Of a DNA stretch of 64,000 bases, positions 1-10,691 are shown piece by piece. A program made the position numbers and the translations under genes. The stretch's first letter is position 1. The number at the start of each line of letters is the position of its first letter. The stretch comes from Nigrospora sphaerica (taxonomy: Eukaryota; Ascomycota; Sordariomycetes; Amphisphaeriales; Apiosporaceae): positions 1,364,001-1,428,000 of the forward strand of contig JAGVVL010000009.1 in the NCBI GenBank assembly GCA_018287875.1, in the 5' to 3' direction. The notes below the pieces were generated by a model. That model was not told the DNA's origin. It was given only the letters and a program-made list of their open reading frames with translations, and made no database searches.

Positions 1-3000
1 CAGCCATCATAGCCTGTTGGGATGGCTTGAAACAACGGGGCTTCCTTTGTTTTCACCCTCGTGCTTCGCCCTATCTCGCTCGGACTGGTAGGTAGCTTCG
101 GCTATTCGCACGCTTCGTATGATGGTGGCCGCCCACTATACCCCCAACTGCTAGGCTCTCGGGGGCCCGAGAGACCAGCGTCGCCTCTTCCCCCCCGGGC
201 CGTCTCCCCTGTGCGCGAAAGGCCCAATTCAGGGTGGCTCGTCGCTTGTCAGCTTCCAACGCAAGCGCCTCGCGTGCAAGTCCTGAGCAGCAAGCGGCGG
301 CAGCTAGATCCGCAGGCCGCCGTGATGAGTTTTCCCCAACGTCGTCCGCGGGTCGCTGCAGTTGCGGCCCCTTAGATTACGGTAGTTCCTGGGTATTCTC
401 AATGGCATTTCACGCGTAATTGAAAGGGTGGCTGTGAACGCATGCGTCCGAATGGCTGCTTCCCATTCTCTTTTCAGCCACCTTGCGTCTATCTCCCTGC
501 CCGGCCTGCCCTGACCGACGACCCGGCATGGCCGGCCCCTACTTCCAACCGGGACCATCGCCTGCAGCAAAGCAAGCAAACAATGCGGGAAAAGGTACCC
601 GATAGTTCGCGTGAGGAGCGGCAGCTCCTGGCGTCGCGGTCAGATGCACCGCTAATATGTCATGTTCGTGTCGCATCGTGCGCGCGACGGACGTGTCCGG
701 ACCCCATTTATTGTCGAGTCGGCCGCCATGTCGTTTTCCCCTCCAGCGAAGAAGGGGCCTGAGGCACCTAATAAGGGACTACTTCATAGATTGGGAGGCC
801 GACCCCCCCGATACGGCTCACCCACGAGGCGACGACGACGACTCGGGGATGGCTCGCTTCCCATACAGCTGACTCAAGAATCAATGTCCCAATAGCCGCA
901 CTTCTGTGGTCCCTTTCTTTTTCGGCCCTTGGCGGGAAATGGATCCATTAAAAGCCGCTCGACGGGACTCCATGCTCAGCTTACATCGCGTTTACGAGCT
1001 ACACAGCCGGGCTGGTGCACTGAGCTGGCGGAGGGCACCCGACGCCATGTCCCTCGTTTTGGGCGAGCTTTGACCCCCCCCCCCCCCCACCCGAACGCGC
1101 ACCGTGACACTGCTTTCATTGCGGCCTACATCAAAAACAACGCAGACCCTCCATGCCCGGTGTGTTCGTCAGCTTCTAGAATGCTGGAGGGCTTGGGCCG
1201 ACCACAGGCCCCAAGTCTCAAACACCGGTGGTCATGTTGGTCGGGCCGCCAGTGATTACGGCGTCGCCAGCCAGCCAGAGAGGCGAGAAGGGATGGACAG
1301 CCCTCACTCTCACTACTGTGGCTGCCGACGCTGCGGATTGCTGACGAAACGACATCATCTATAGCGGATCTATTTCCAGGTATTGTTCACGCTTCGCCGC
1401 TGAGGGAATGCAGGCTGGACGTCCAGCGCCAACTGCCCATGCGGACAGCGCCCGCGGCACGAGGACAAGGGTTCGTCGGGTTTAAACTTCCACGCCGTGC
1501 CACGGGGCGCCTGGGGCTCCCCGACCGGTGGTGGACGGAGACGGTAGAAAAAGGCAGTGTTTCAGTGGGCGAGACGGACGACCAGTGCCATGATGCAGAT
1601 CGGCCAGTCGATCTTGGCATCCGCGCTACCCTTCCTCCATCAAAACGAACCCAACCGTCAGCGAACTCGTAGTTGTACTTGCATCCGCGCAGTTGCCTTC
1701 TGCTTGACCATTCCCGTTTGCCCCGCGCCTCACACCTTGGGAGACCGGTTGCAGGTTGCGCCGGCTCGGCGGGCGCCCTCGCGAACGGGTTGCGCCTCGC
1801 CCGCTCACACGTATTTGTGTGGCCTGCGTTGGGCCCAGCCCCGATCGACAGTCACGTTGCCAAACTGTCATTAGTTGGTCCCTTAGCCCTGCCAAGTTCA
1901 ATCAAGGCCCAGGCAATCAGGTCAAGAGCAAAAGTGGTTACAGACTGATAGGAACAGCCATATGACCTTTCTGTGCATCCAAATCCTTGCCTGTCGTCGT
2001 CAGCGACTCGGCGTGGCTTCACGGGACGAGGCCGAGTGCACTTCGTTATTCCCGGGCACACGGAAGCGGCAGTAGCGTAATGCCATCTGCCGCGCTGGCG
2101 CTTTTCCAAACACAAGCCAAAGCCCTGGGACCAGACTGACTGGCAAACCACCACTCCTGTCTATTTACGCTCTCAGCTACTGGGCTGGATCAAGAAGCCA
2201 ATAGGCACCGTCGGAAGCCACATTACCCCCGGGCAGGCGATAGACATGTGGCGCCCACTGGTCACGCAGCCGTGATATGCTTGTATACCAGCAATGCTAT
2301 ACCTACCTCGGCGGAGGTGAAGCCTCCCTGCTGCTTTCGGTTGCAAGACGCGCTCCGACCAAGCCGGTAAAAAATATCCAGCAGCTCTGAGGCGATTGGT
2401 ACCATCTAAACCTCCCTGCCAACATACCAAGTAGCTACACGTCACTAGTGGAAGAGCGTGTCTTACAGAGAGCTCGTCTGGGCCAGTGGCCAAAAAAGGT
2501 ACCAGTTTCACCGGTCGGCGATACACACGTAGCCGTTCCTTGCTGTAGGATCTCGGCAGTAACACGACAATCTGGTAGACCCTAGCCCGATACGTTGGGT
2601 CGCCTCGGGTCATGTCGAAAACACTCACCCCGGGTCACGTCGAAAACACTCAACCCAATGTACAGGCCAAGTAACGCCACGAATATACGGCTGGCGAGTC
2701 TATTGCCGGGCTGTCGGACCAGCCGAAGCACTCGCCCGCTCGGCAGGACAGTTGACGTCCAGGGCGCCGCAGGCTCGTTTGTTTCTTTTGCAGGACCCTG
2801 GCTCCTGAGCCCTGGCCCGTGGGATTCGGGCCGGTCTGCATTCGCCGGTGTGTCGGTGTTTTCCCGTGTCGACCTGGCTGCCGTTTGGCTCAGGGATTAG
2901 GCGTTGTAATACTCAGTTGAATCGCCACGTCCGGGGGGTTTCTTTGTCTAGAACACACTCCACGTCTCGGAGACATCGGACGTCGGGGCTGCCGTCTTCC

Positions 3001-4601
3001 AATGCTGGACTTGAACCAAAGGATTCGACAGCCAAAAGACTAGAGGACAACCGAGCCCTCAATCCGTTTACCGGGTAGCCAGGAGCTTATCCATCCATGG
3101 CTGGCGCTACGGCACTCCATGACACACGGCCTGTACGGGCCGTGGAAGGGAGATTAGAGGTCGATTGCCGGCGTAAGTCCGTCACTGGGAATCAAGGATG
3201 GGATGTCCCTTGTTGGATGGTCCGGTGGGCTGCCTTCCTCTTGGCGCCCCATCGTCGGGTTGCGGAGAGCCTCAGGAGGTTGGCTGTTGGAGGAAGCAGA
3301 CGAGGCCTCCCTGGCCCTGGTCACTGGGAAGCCATACCCCGACATCCTGATGGCCTGACGGCGCTTGGCGTCGCCCTTGTCCCATGGGGTAGGCCCAGGC
3401 TCGTCAGGCCTGGGAGGTCCCACAGCAGCAACGAGGTGGGTGCACTTCAGCGATACGGCGAAAAAGCGGCGAATGCCACGCCTGCCACGCCCACGATTAC
3501 CTTCGAAGTAGGAGGCCGTTTCCCCCGAGGCGCAGAGAAAAACAGGTTCACGCTTCATGAGGTCATGGTGTCTTGAACGCCGGGTGGATCAACCGTTTGC
3601 CGATCTTCCGCCGAGTCGAGTCAAGTCGCGTGGAGCAGTGTAGTAGAGCCAAACGGCAGTTGCTGGTGCTTGTCCGTCGAGCTCGTCAAGCCCGACTTCT
3701 GTCCGTCCCGACAATAGAGCGCCGGAGAGGAAATGCATGCATGGTGCTTGCGGACTTGGGTAGACTATCTACGCCGTATGTCTGTCGATCGATTGACTCT
3801 TCGGACGGTCACGGACAAGTTCTTCGGGGGGTGGCGACCCTCGCCGTATCCCGAATGAAACCCACCCATCACTTTTCAGCTCTTCCTGAGTTCCCATGCA
3901 GGGCGGGCTGCCCGATCGTGGACTTGCGCGTGAGTATGTCTATTGGATAGGGAACTGGCTCGGCTGGCTCGGCGGGCTCGGCAGGTGCACCCAGTTGCGT
4001 CCATCCCTACGCTTGGCGAATACCCGTCCTCCGCCATCGCCGCTCAGCAGACGGCTTCCGCCCGACTCGCGGTCTGGGCTGTCTCTTTGCTTCGCTCGGA
4101 AGCCGGCCCAGCCTCGAATAGGAAGCCTGAATAGCGAGCCCGCATTGTCTTGGGCCTTGGCCATCCGATACCCCGCGTCCTCAGCCCCTCGCCCCTCTCT
4201 GAATCAGGCATTGCGGCTGCCCCAGGCATCCGACGTGCCCGTCCATTCCATCATCCTAGGGTCCTTCGGGCTGTTCCGCTTGGCGACACCGAGCGATGTC
4301 TGGAGACTGGAAGTCGGGCGGCCGGAAACACAGCACTTCATCGAGGTTCTTTTCTTGACTTCCATGAATAGTACCTGCCTCTCCAATTCCCTTATCTGAA
4401 AAAGTGGGGCCAGGCGCTGGCGCGGATCCCCGCTACCGAACGTCGCCTACAGAGTCTAGTGTTTAGTTGCTGCTTGAATCCTCGTCCGTACCTATGGTCA
4501 CGGACTGATACCCAAGAAGTACTTCCCAACCACTGAGACAATCCGCCAGACGACGAACGCCCCTCCCGAAAACCTGCCCCATTAGGCAACTCACAGCAGA
4601 G
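1..4601. other. No supported gene; upstream of cyclophilin
   Basis: I see no recognisable coding family on either strand in this 4.6 kb. Open frames are short, overlap on both strands and lack domain motifs. The stretch holds a 15-nt C run (1074-1088) and two tandem copies of a 25-bp sequence (2606-2655). A T-loop-like string near 3006 does not fold into a tRNA. The last few hundred bases should contain the cyclophilin promoter. Confidence 0.6.
2606..2655. repeat. 25-bp direct tandem repeat, two copies
   Basis: Two adjacent 25-bp units (2606-2630 and 2631-2655), each starting CGGGTCA and containing GTCGAAAACACTCA, differ at only two positions. It looks like a small local duplication in noncoding DNA, with no associated gene. 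Confidence 0.8.
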
Positions 4602-5800
4602 ATGGCCCCTACCCAGCTGCCTGCCTCGGGCAATCCCTTGTGAGTGACACACCCCAGGGCTGCCCTCCACCGACGCCCTCCGACCCCTCTCCGATCCCCC
4701 GCCCCCGCCGACTCCGTCTCCTGGCTGTGGGTGCCGGCTACGGAACCTACGAGGCAGAGCAGGCCACGGCATCTGCGATGCCCATATGGGCACCTCGCAG
4801 ACGGTTGTGGCTAAGCCCCGATATCCACGTCAGCCGCAACCATCGCTTACGGCCTCCGCCTCGCCAAAGCTCCCGAGCTAACGGCTGTCTGAACATGAAG
4901 GGTCTTCTTTGATATAACTCTTGGAGGTAAGCTTGGCGATACCGTGTCGACTCGGCTTTACCCCCCATACGGCTCCGCCGGGACCGTCGGCCTGAGACGC
5001 GTCTGGTTCTGATCCGTGTCACGTGATGTGTCTGAGCCATGCCCTTGTGGTCAAGCACCGCCGGCACAGCCCCTGAGACTACGGTCGTGGCGGCCGTAAT
5101 GACGAGCATCCTTCTGACAAATAACCCTTGGCAGGTGAGCCTCTCGGCCGAATCACCTTCGAGCTCTTCAAGGATGTAGTGCCCAGGACGGCCGAGAACT
5201 TCCGCCAGTTCTGTACCGGCGAGTCCAAGAACTCCATGGGCAAGCCCCAGGGCTACAAGGGCTCCAAATTCCACCGAATCGTATGATCCATCGCGGCACT
5301 TGACGTGGCGCCGTCCATGTGGAAATACACAGCCCCCCGGACTGACTGGTGGCAGATCCCCAACTTCATGTGCCAAGGCGGCGACTTCCTCAACGGTGAC
5401 GGCACGGGCAGCACCTGTATCTACGGCACCAAGGCCTTTGCCGACGAGAACTTCACCCTGAAGCACGAACAGCCGGGTCTCCTCTCCATGGCGGTAAGAC
5501 ATTCCCGGTCCGGCCTCGATGTGAACATGCCCACGGGCCTGGCTCGTGAAAGAGAGAAAGGGAGCGAGCCCCCTGGCTGACCCATGTGCCGATCCATAGA
5601 ACGCCGGGCCCAACACCAACGGCTCGCAGTTCTTCATCACCACGGTGCCCACGCCGTTCCTGGACGGCAAGCACACTGTTTTCGGCAAAGTCGTCGACGG
5701 CATGGACGTGGTCAAGAAGATGGAGAACACCAAGACGGGCTACCGTGGCAAGGACGTGCCCAACATGGACGTGGTCATCGCCCAGTGCGGCGAGATGTGA
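4602..5800 (+). CDS. Cyclophilin H type peptidyl-prolyl cis-trans isomerase
   Basis: Single-domain cyclophilin catalysing prolyl cis-trans isomerisation. The closest remembered group is cyclophilin H (USA-CyP), a U4/U6 snRNP partner. Five exons: 4602-4639, 4901-4926, 5135-5280, 5356-5493, 5600-5800, giving 182 residues. The short first exon ([12 protein letters not shown]) joins the FFDITLGG strand across a 261-nt intron. Family motifs follow in order: [38 protein letters not shown] and [12 protein letters not shown], ending CGEM as in CypH. The catalytic Arg (FHR), Phe-Met-Gln and His are present. The position that is Trp in human CypA is Phe (PFLDGKH), which in other cyclophilins lowers cyclosporin affinity. 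The residue before QGGD is Cys, where Val or Ile is usual. All splice phases agree. The CypH assignment is by memory of motifs; a general cyclophilin is certain. Confidence 0.9.
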
Positions 5801-6946
5801 GCAAGCCGTGCGCCAAGGTTGTGTGCCGGGAAGAGGACGACGTCAGGGAGTAACAGCGCCGGGACGTCCCTGGGGGAGATACGACTCAAAACAGGTACCA
5901 CGCGCATTGCGCGGCATGACGCAGAAGGGGGAGGAAAAAATAAATAAATAATCAATTCTTCAATTGTCCGCAACGGCACCATCAAGTTTTCCCACGGAAC
6001 CCCTGCCGACAACCCCTGGAGCCGCCTGCAAGCCCTTCTCCCCCGCAAAGGTATGTCAAGTCATGCATGGCCAGACGAACACGTCGGGAACCAAGTATTT
6101 CTTTTTTCTCCCCCAACGTGGCCCGTCTCCGCGGAAAATCCTCCCAACATCCATCCATCCCAACATCCCAAACTCTGTCCTCGTCAGCTTTCGCAAGTCA
6201 AAAACCGGCCACAGCGCGCTAGCCCGCGGCAGGAACAGAGTCAGAACCCAGAGGGGAGGTGCGCGACCTTCTTCCCCCCCTTCCCCCCTTTGCCTTTCTC
6301 CGGGGCCCCGAAGAGCCCAAACAAGGTGCCACAAGCCTAAAGAGGCGCCCGCGTTTTCGGGGTCAAGCTGCAAGTCGTTCTTGCCCGTGATGTGTGCCCC
6401 AACCCCCCGCTCGTCCGATGACCCGCCTGAGCGTCGGCTGCGCGACCGTGCGGGGTTTGGTCGTGGTTCTGAGTTAGGGGGGCCGCTCGGTGGCCATTGG
6501 TTGCGAAAGGAATAGGGGACGGTCGCGGTGTGGTTGGGATGAAGGGGGATTTATTACAGATGTACGAACCGAATCAAAAGTGACAATTTGGAGGGGGAGA
6601 GGGTCAGCAGAGGGCTGCCTCATTGCCACGGCCACTCTGGAGTGGTCTGGATGGTGACGAGCTCTTCCATCATCATATGATAGGCCCTCTCTGAGAAGGG
6701 GTCGCTTCCCCAGAATAGGAGTTCGGCATGTTATCGGGTGCGGAAGTTCCAAAGGGTGATGTGAGATTACGGCGCAGTGGGCATGCAACGTTCAAAGAAC
6801 ACGGGTATTTGGCCCGTAGGGCAAGGAGTAATGAGATGGTTAGACTGGCTTCGTTCCCGGAACCAATGAAAAATCGCAATCGTAGTTCTTGCCTCCTGTC
6901 CTTCCCGTCGGCATAGTCGTCCGACGACGCCAAAAGCCCGGAAAAA
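5801..6946. other. Convergent 3' intergenic region
   Basis: This region lies between the 3' ends of the cyclophilin (+) and AAA ATPase (-) genes. It begins with an A/T-rich stretch (GGAAAAAATAAATAAATAA near 5935) suitable for cyclophilin polyadenylation. Frames here are proline/serine-rich by composition and match no family, so I see no gene. Confidence 0.5.
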
Positions 6947-9900
6947 TCAGGGGAGCTGTTTCTTCTGGGCCTCTTGTGCCCTCAACCGGCTCACGACCGC
7001 CCTCTGGCTCTCATCCAGCCCATGCACCGCCTTAAGATAATCCTTGAAGCGGAGCGCAACGTCACAGACCTGCTCCAAGTGGTCGCGCCGCAGTTCGGCG
7101 CGCTCGCCCGGCTCCTTGTCCTCCCTTTTGGCGTGCTCGAACTCCGCCAGGGCGACGGCGGTCTGGAAGGCGTTCCTGATCTCGCGGCCATTCCACCTGA
7201 TCCCGCGTATCCCGGGGTCTTCGAGGATGTAATCCTTGGTCCGTTTGGAGAAATAGATGTCTTTCCGCCTCTCCTTGGCTAGCTTGGCGAAGAACTGCTC
7301 CCAAATCTGGCGTTTGTGGGACTCTTCCAAGTCGGCGTAATGGAGAACCACCTGTGAGAGGTATGGGTGAGCTCTTCTGCATCACCTCCCCAATCTCCGA
7401 TATGAGGAGAAACGACTTACGTGAATTCTGGACACGAACGCGTCGTCGAAAACCCCGACGCGGTTCGTCGTCAGGAAGAGGATGCCGCGGTAGTATTCCA
7501 TGCATCGGAGGAAAACTATCACGGCCTGTCTCAGTACCAGGCAAAATTGCGGGGGTCGTAGGAATAACTTACCGGATACCATGCTGTTTCTTTTCATGTC
7601 GGCCAATTCCCGTCTCTCGGTATAGACATCTGCCTCGTCCAAAAGCATGACGGCACCCCATCTTTCAGCAAAGTCAAACCATCGAGATAGCTGTCGTTCG
7701 AGTTCGGTCTCGTCGTTTCCCAGATCGCCGCAGGTGAGGGATAAGAGGGGCCTCCCTGTGAACTCTGCGATACACTCTATGTTTACTTGGTAAGCACGCA
7801 TTCCTAAGATGAAAGAAGCATAGAATTTACCGGCTGTCTGAAGCGCGTGTTAGCCAGTTTCCTTTACCAGATGTGCTCTGCGGTGCTGAACTCACATAAG
7901 TCTTCCCCACTCCTGGAGATCCATGAAGTAGAAATATCCTCCCCTCCCCTTTACTCTCTATGAAGTCCGCGTTCCACTCGCCGGGGTGGCGGTGATCGGC
8001 CGGTTCCCCCTTGGCATACCGGTGGACGAGTGCCTTGATCATGTCCTTCTGATCGGGGTCCATGACGAGGTTGTCGATGGCGGTTTTATCGATATCGGGC
8101 TCGCGACAGTTTGCAACATCGAGTGTCACTTGATTGATTTGAGTCAGCCACGAAACGAGAGGATAAAACCAATGCTTCCGCGTCCCTTACCCCAGCTTCG
8201 TGTTTTGAGCCTGAAGCCCTGAAGCCGACGAGAACAGAGAAGGTACCGATGCAGAGGGCCTTCTGGGCTGTCCGGTAGCTCCAAATTTTCTTCTTTCGTA
8301 GGGTCGATCAGATCATATTGAACCCACTTGAAGTTGTGCGGAACGTGGCGTCGTAGCCCACGACATTCCTCACAAGGACAGGGGCCGAAGGTGACTCCCA
8401 CGTCATCGACCAGCAGAGGGGCGTCACTGCTCCTCGGTCTTCTCCTTCTGACTCTCCGTCGAAAATTTCGCCGGCCAGTTCCAATTCTGAGACCGCCATC
8501 GCTGCCAGATTCGTCGCTGTCGCTCCTACTGTCGTAGTCGGAATCGCCGTTCTCGGCTGCCTTTTCTTCCCAATATGCAGCACAGTCAACGATTACACGC
8601 TCGTCAATCTGCAAGGCGTCAGTCAGTTATAATTCATGATAACGGGTGGATGAATTGGCGTGTCCTCACCCATTTTCTCACTTTACCCAGTGTCTCCCCA
8701 GTGTATCGCACTTGTGCTATCTGCAGTAGCCTGTACCAGCGCCGGCCTTCCTCCTCAAGCATCCTCTTGGTTTTCCCCGAGTCCATTCTATCCACAACTT
8801 GGCACGGGATGACGTTGAGAGAAGTGACTTGCCTCTCGCCGGCAAAAGGGGCGATGACAATTATTCTCTCATGTCTTCGAACGTGTCTCCCCGTATAATC
8901 CAGGTACCACAGGGAAAGCCTAAGAGCCCTCTGCTCATGAGAGGGTACTCTCAAGCTCGACCTGCCCGCCTTGACGCGGCCTATGACGTAGGCCGCGAGC
9001 TTCCCATCCTCCTCGGCGTAGACAGTATCGCCTGGTTTGTAAAGCAACCACAGCATTTGGAAAGTACAGACCGATGGTGTCTGTGCGTATCTGGCCTTCT
9101 CTTTGCTGATGGAGTCTTTCCAAGCGTTCTCCTTGATGGCTTTCAATATCTCGTCGATGTGGTGGCACGTCTCGTCGTCACCAACTTCGGGTGCGATGCT
9201 GCCCTCCTGAATCTCCTGGGGGATCTTGCTCTCTGATGACACGTTGCTGGTAGACTTCAGCCTGGAACTGAGATCCTCCAGATCATCCAGGTGGTGGGCC
9301 AGAATGCTGTATGGCTCGTTGAGTTTCAACTCGGGAACCTCGAGATCGATGGCCGGGTAGTACGAGACCAACCCCCTCAGAGCCTCAATGAACTTCCGAG
9401 AAATAATGACTGCCTGGGTGCTGTGCTGCCAGAATTCCAAACGAGGGTTCTTAACGTCAAGTCGAATGGAGGCATAAGGACTTTGCGCTGGCCCAAACTT
9501 GGAAAGCACAAGAAGTGTATCGAAAGTCAATATCCTCTTCCTCTGGGCTCCAGCTGGTACCCATTGCGCCGAGTCCAGATGAAAGGGTCCGTCCCACCGA
9601 TCCCGCCTCTCGAACCTCCCATCGCTCCTCAAGTACTGGATGCCGTAAGAAATTCTCGTCGCGTCATCACTCTCGCGGCTTGAATCCAAGGTGCTTGCTG
9701 AGACATCAGACTCTGGGTCCGAAGCTCGCGGATCGACTTCAGGACGACGCCTTGGGATGGCTTGTCGTTCAAGACGAGGGTAGTATGGCCGTCGCGGTCC
9801 TCTCCGGGGCTCTTTCCTTGTTTTCTGGATTGGGCTATGGACATGACCATTTCTGGGACCATGCAAGGAAGCTTCCGACTCCCCAGAAATTGACGCCCAT

Positions 9901-10094
9901 CCCGTAGAAGGTCTCGTTCCATCGGATGCGCAGGGCGGTTTTGCGTCGTTGGCTTCCATGGGTGCAGGTGTTATAGAACTCTCATTGCCTGTGGTGTCGT
10001 GAGAGGTCTCTGTGGCATCTGGTTCTGGATGGGGCAGTTCGGCCGTGTCCCTCGACTCTCTTACCACCCCCTCACGGCCAGTATCGTGTTCCAT
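6947..10094 (-). CDS. DUF7025-containing AAA+ ATPase
   Basis: Large fungal AAA+ ATPase of the DUF7025 class; function and substrate are unknown. Seven exons on the minus strand: 10094-8670, 8608-8191, 8128-7896, 7837-7831, 7776-7573, 7515-7421, 7351-6947; phases agree and give 928 residues. The N-terminal ~200 residues are low-complexity Ser/Arg/Glu. A DUF7025-like region follows at ~330-430 (motifs LWLLYKPGDTVYAE, LSLWYLDYTG). Walker A is GSPGVGKTY near residue 685, Walker B is AVMLLDEAD, and sensor-1 is ILFLTTNR followed by FDDAFVSRIH. The C-terminal lid contains GIRWNGREIRNAFQTAVALA. A 7-nt micro-exon (7837-7831) supplies Thr-Ala directly after Walker A. I chose the first ATG (10094), because the frame opens upstream only with a non-ATG codon. 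The gene is divergent from a DUF7708 gene 597 bp away, a pairing that suggests an accessory or NLR-like defence setting (inference). Confidence 0.88.
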
Positions 10095-10691
10095 GGCGTC
10101 CTGTATAAGGTAGACCACGGGTTCGGCTTGTTAGCCTTACAGTGACGACACGTTGGAATGAGGGGAAGCCGAACGCGGGAGAAACGGTAGGGTTGAAGGA
10201 ATGGGAAATGGAGCAGGTGAGACCTTGCACAGGATGTCAGCAAGGCTCTGAGGATCGCGGCCCAGGCAAGAGAGTGTAGAAGACCCCGGCTACTTTCGAC
10301 CTTCTATTCCCGGCTAACACCAGGGTGGAGTGCTCTGTGGTGTAATTGGACCGCGGCGAGCTGAAGCTGAACGAGCTGCATGATCCATCAATCATGCGTG
10401 GTCCCCATACAACGATAAGCGATGGCGCATGCAACTTGGCGTCGTGGATTTCATGACTGAGGTCGATTGGTAACGAAATGGCGAGTTGCATCGATTCTCC
10501 CTCGCGAAGGCGTACCTTATGCAAGGCCACACATACCGTGTGCATCTTGTCTGGACCCAGAAGGCCACCGATGTACCGAGAGAGCATATCTCTGCAGCGT
10601 GTGTCAGCTTAACATATATGAATAAGCGCGCCTCAGAGACTAGTCCCAAGGCAACGCAGCACCCTCTCGAACTTGAATATCCTCAGATGCG
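10095..10691. promoter_or_regulatory. Shared divergent upstream region of AAA and DUF7708 genes
   Basis: 597 bp separate the two start codons, so both promoters must lie here. A minus-strand open frame (10237-10587, 116 codons) has no recognisable motif, and I do not call it. No clear operator-like palindrome was noticed. Confidence 0.45.

Noticed and set aside
2985..3065. Possible tRNA on the minus strand
   Set aside because: A T-loop-like GGTTCAAGTCC is present and GGGCT/AGCCC termini occur, but the acceptor stem is not adjacent to the T arm and no anticodon stem forms.
3097..3576. 159-codon plus-strand and 134-codon minus-strand overlapping open frames
   Set aside because: No recognisable motif on either strand; both are open mainly because of base composition.
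10237..10587. 116-codon minus-strand frame upstream of the AAA gene
   Set aside because: No motif and no splice path that joins it sensibly to the AAA reading frame; it lies in the shared promoter region.
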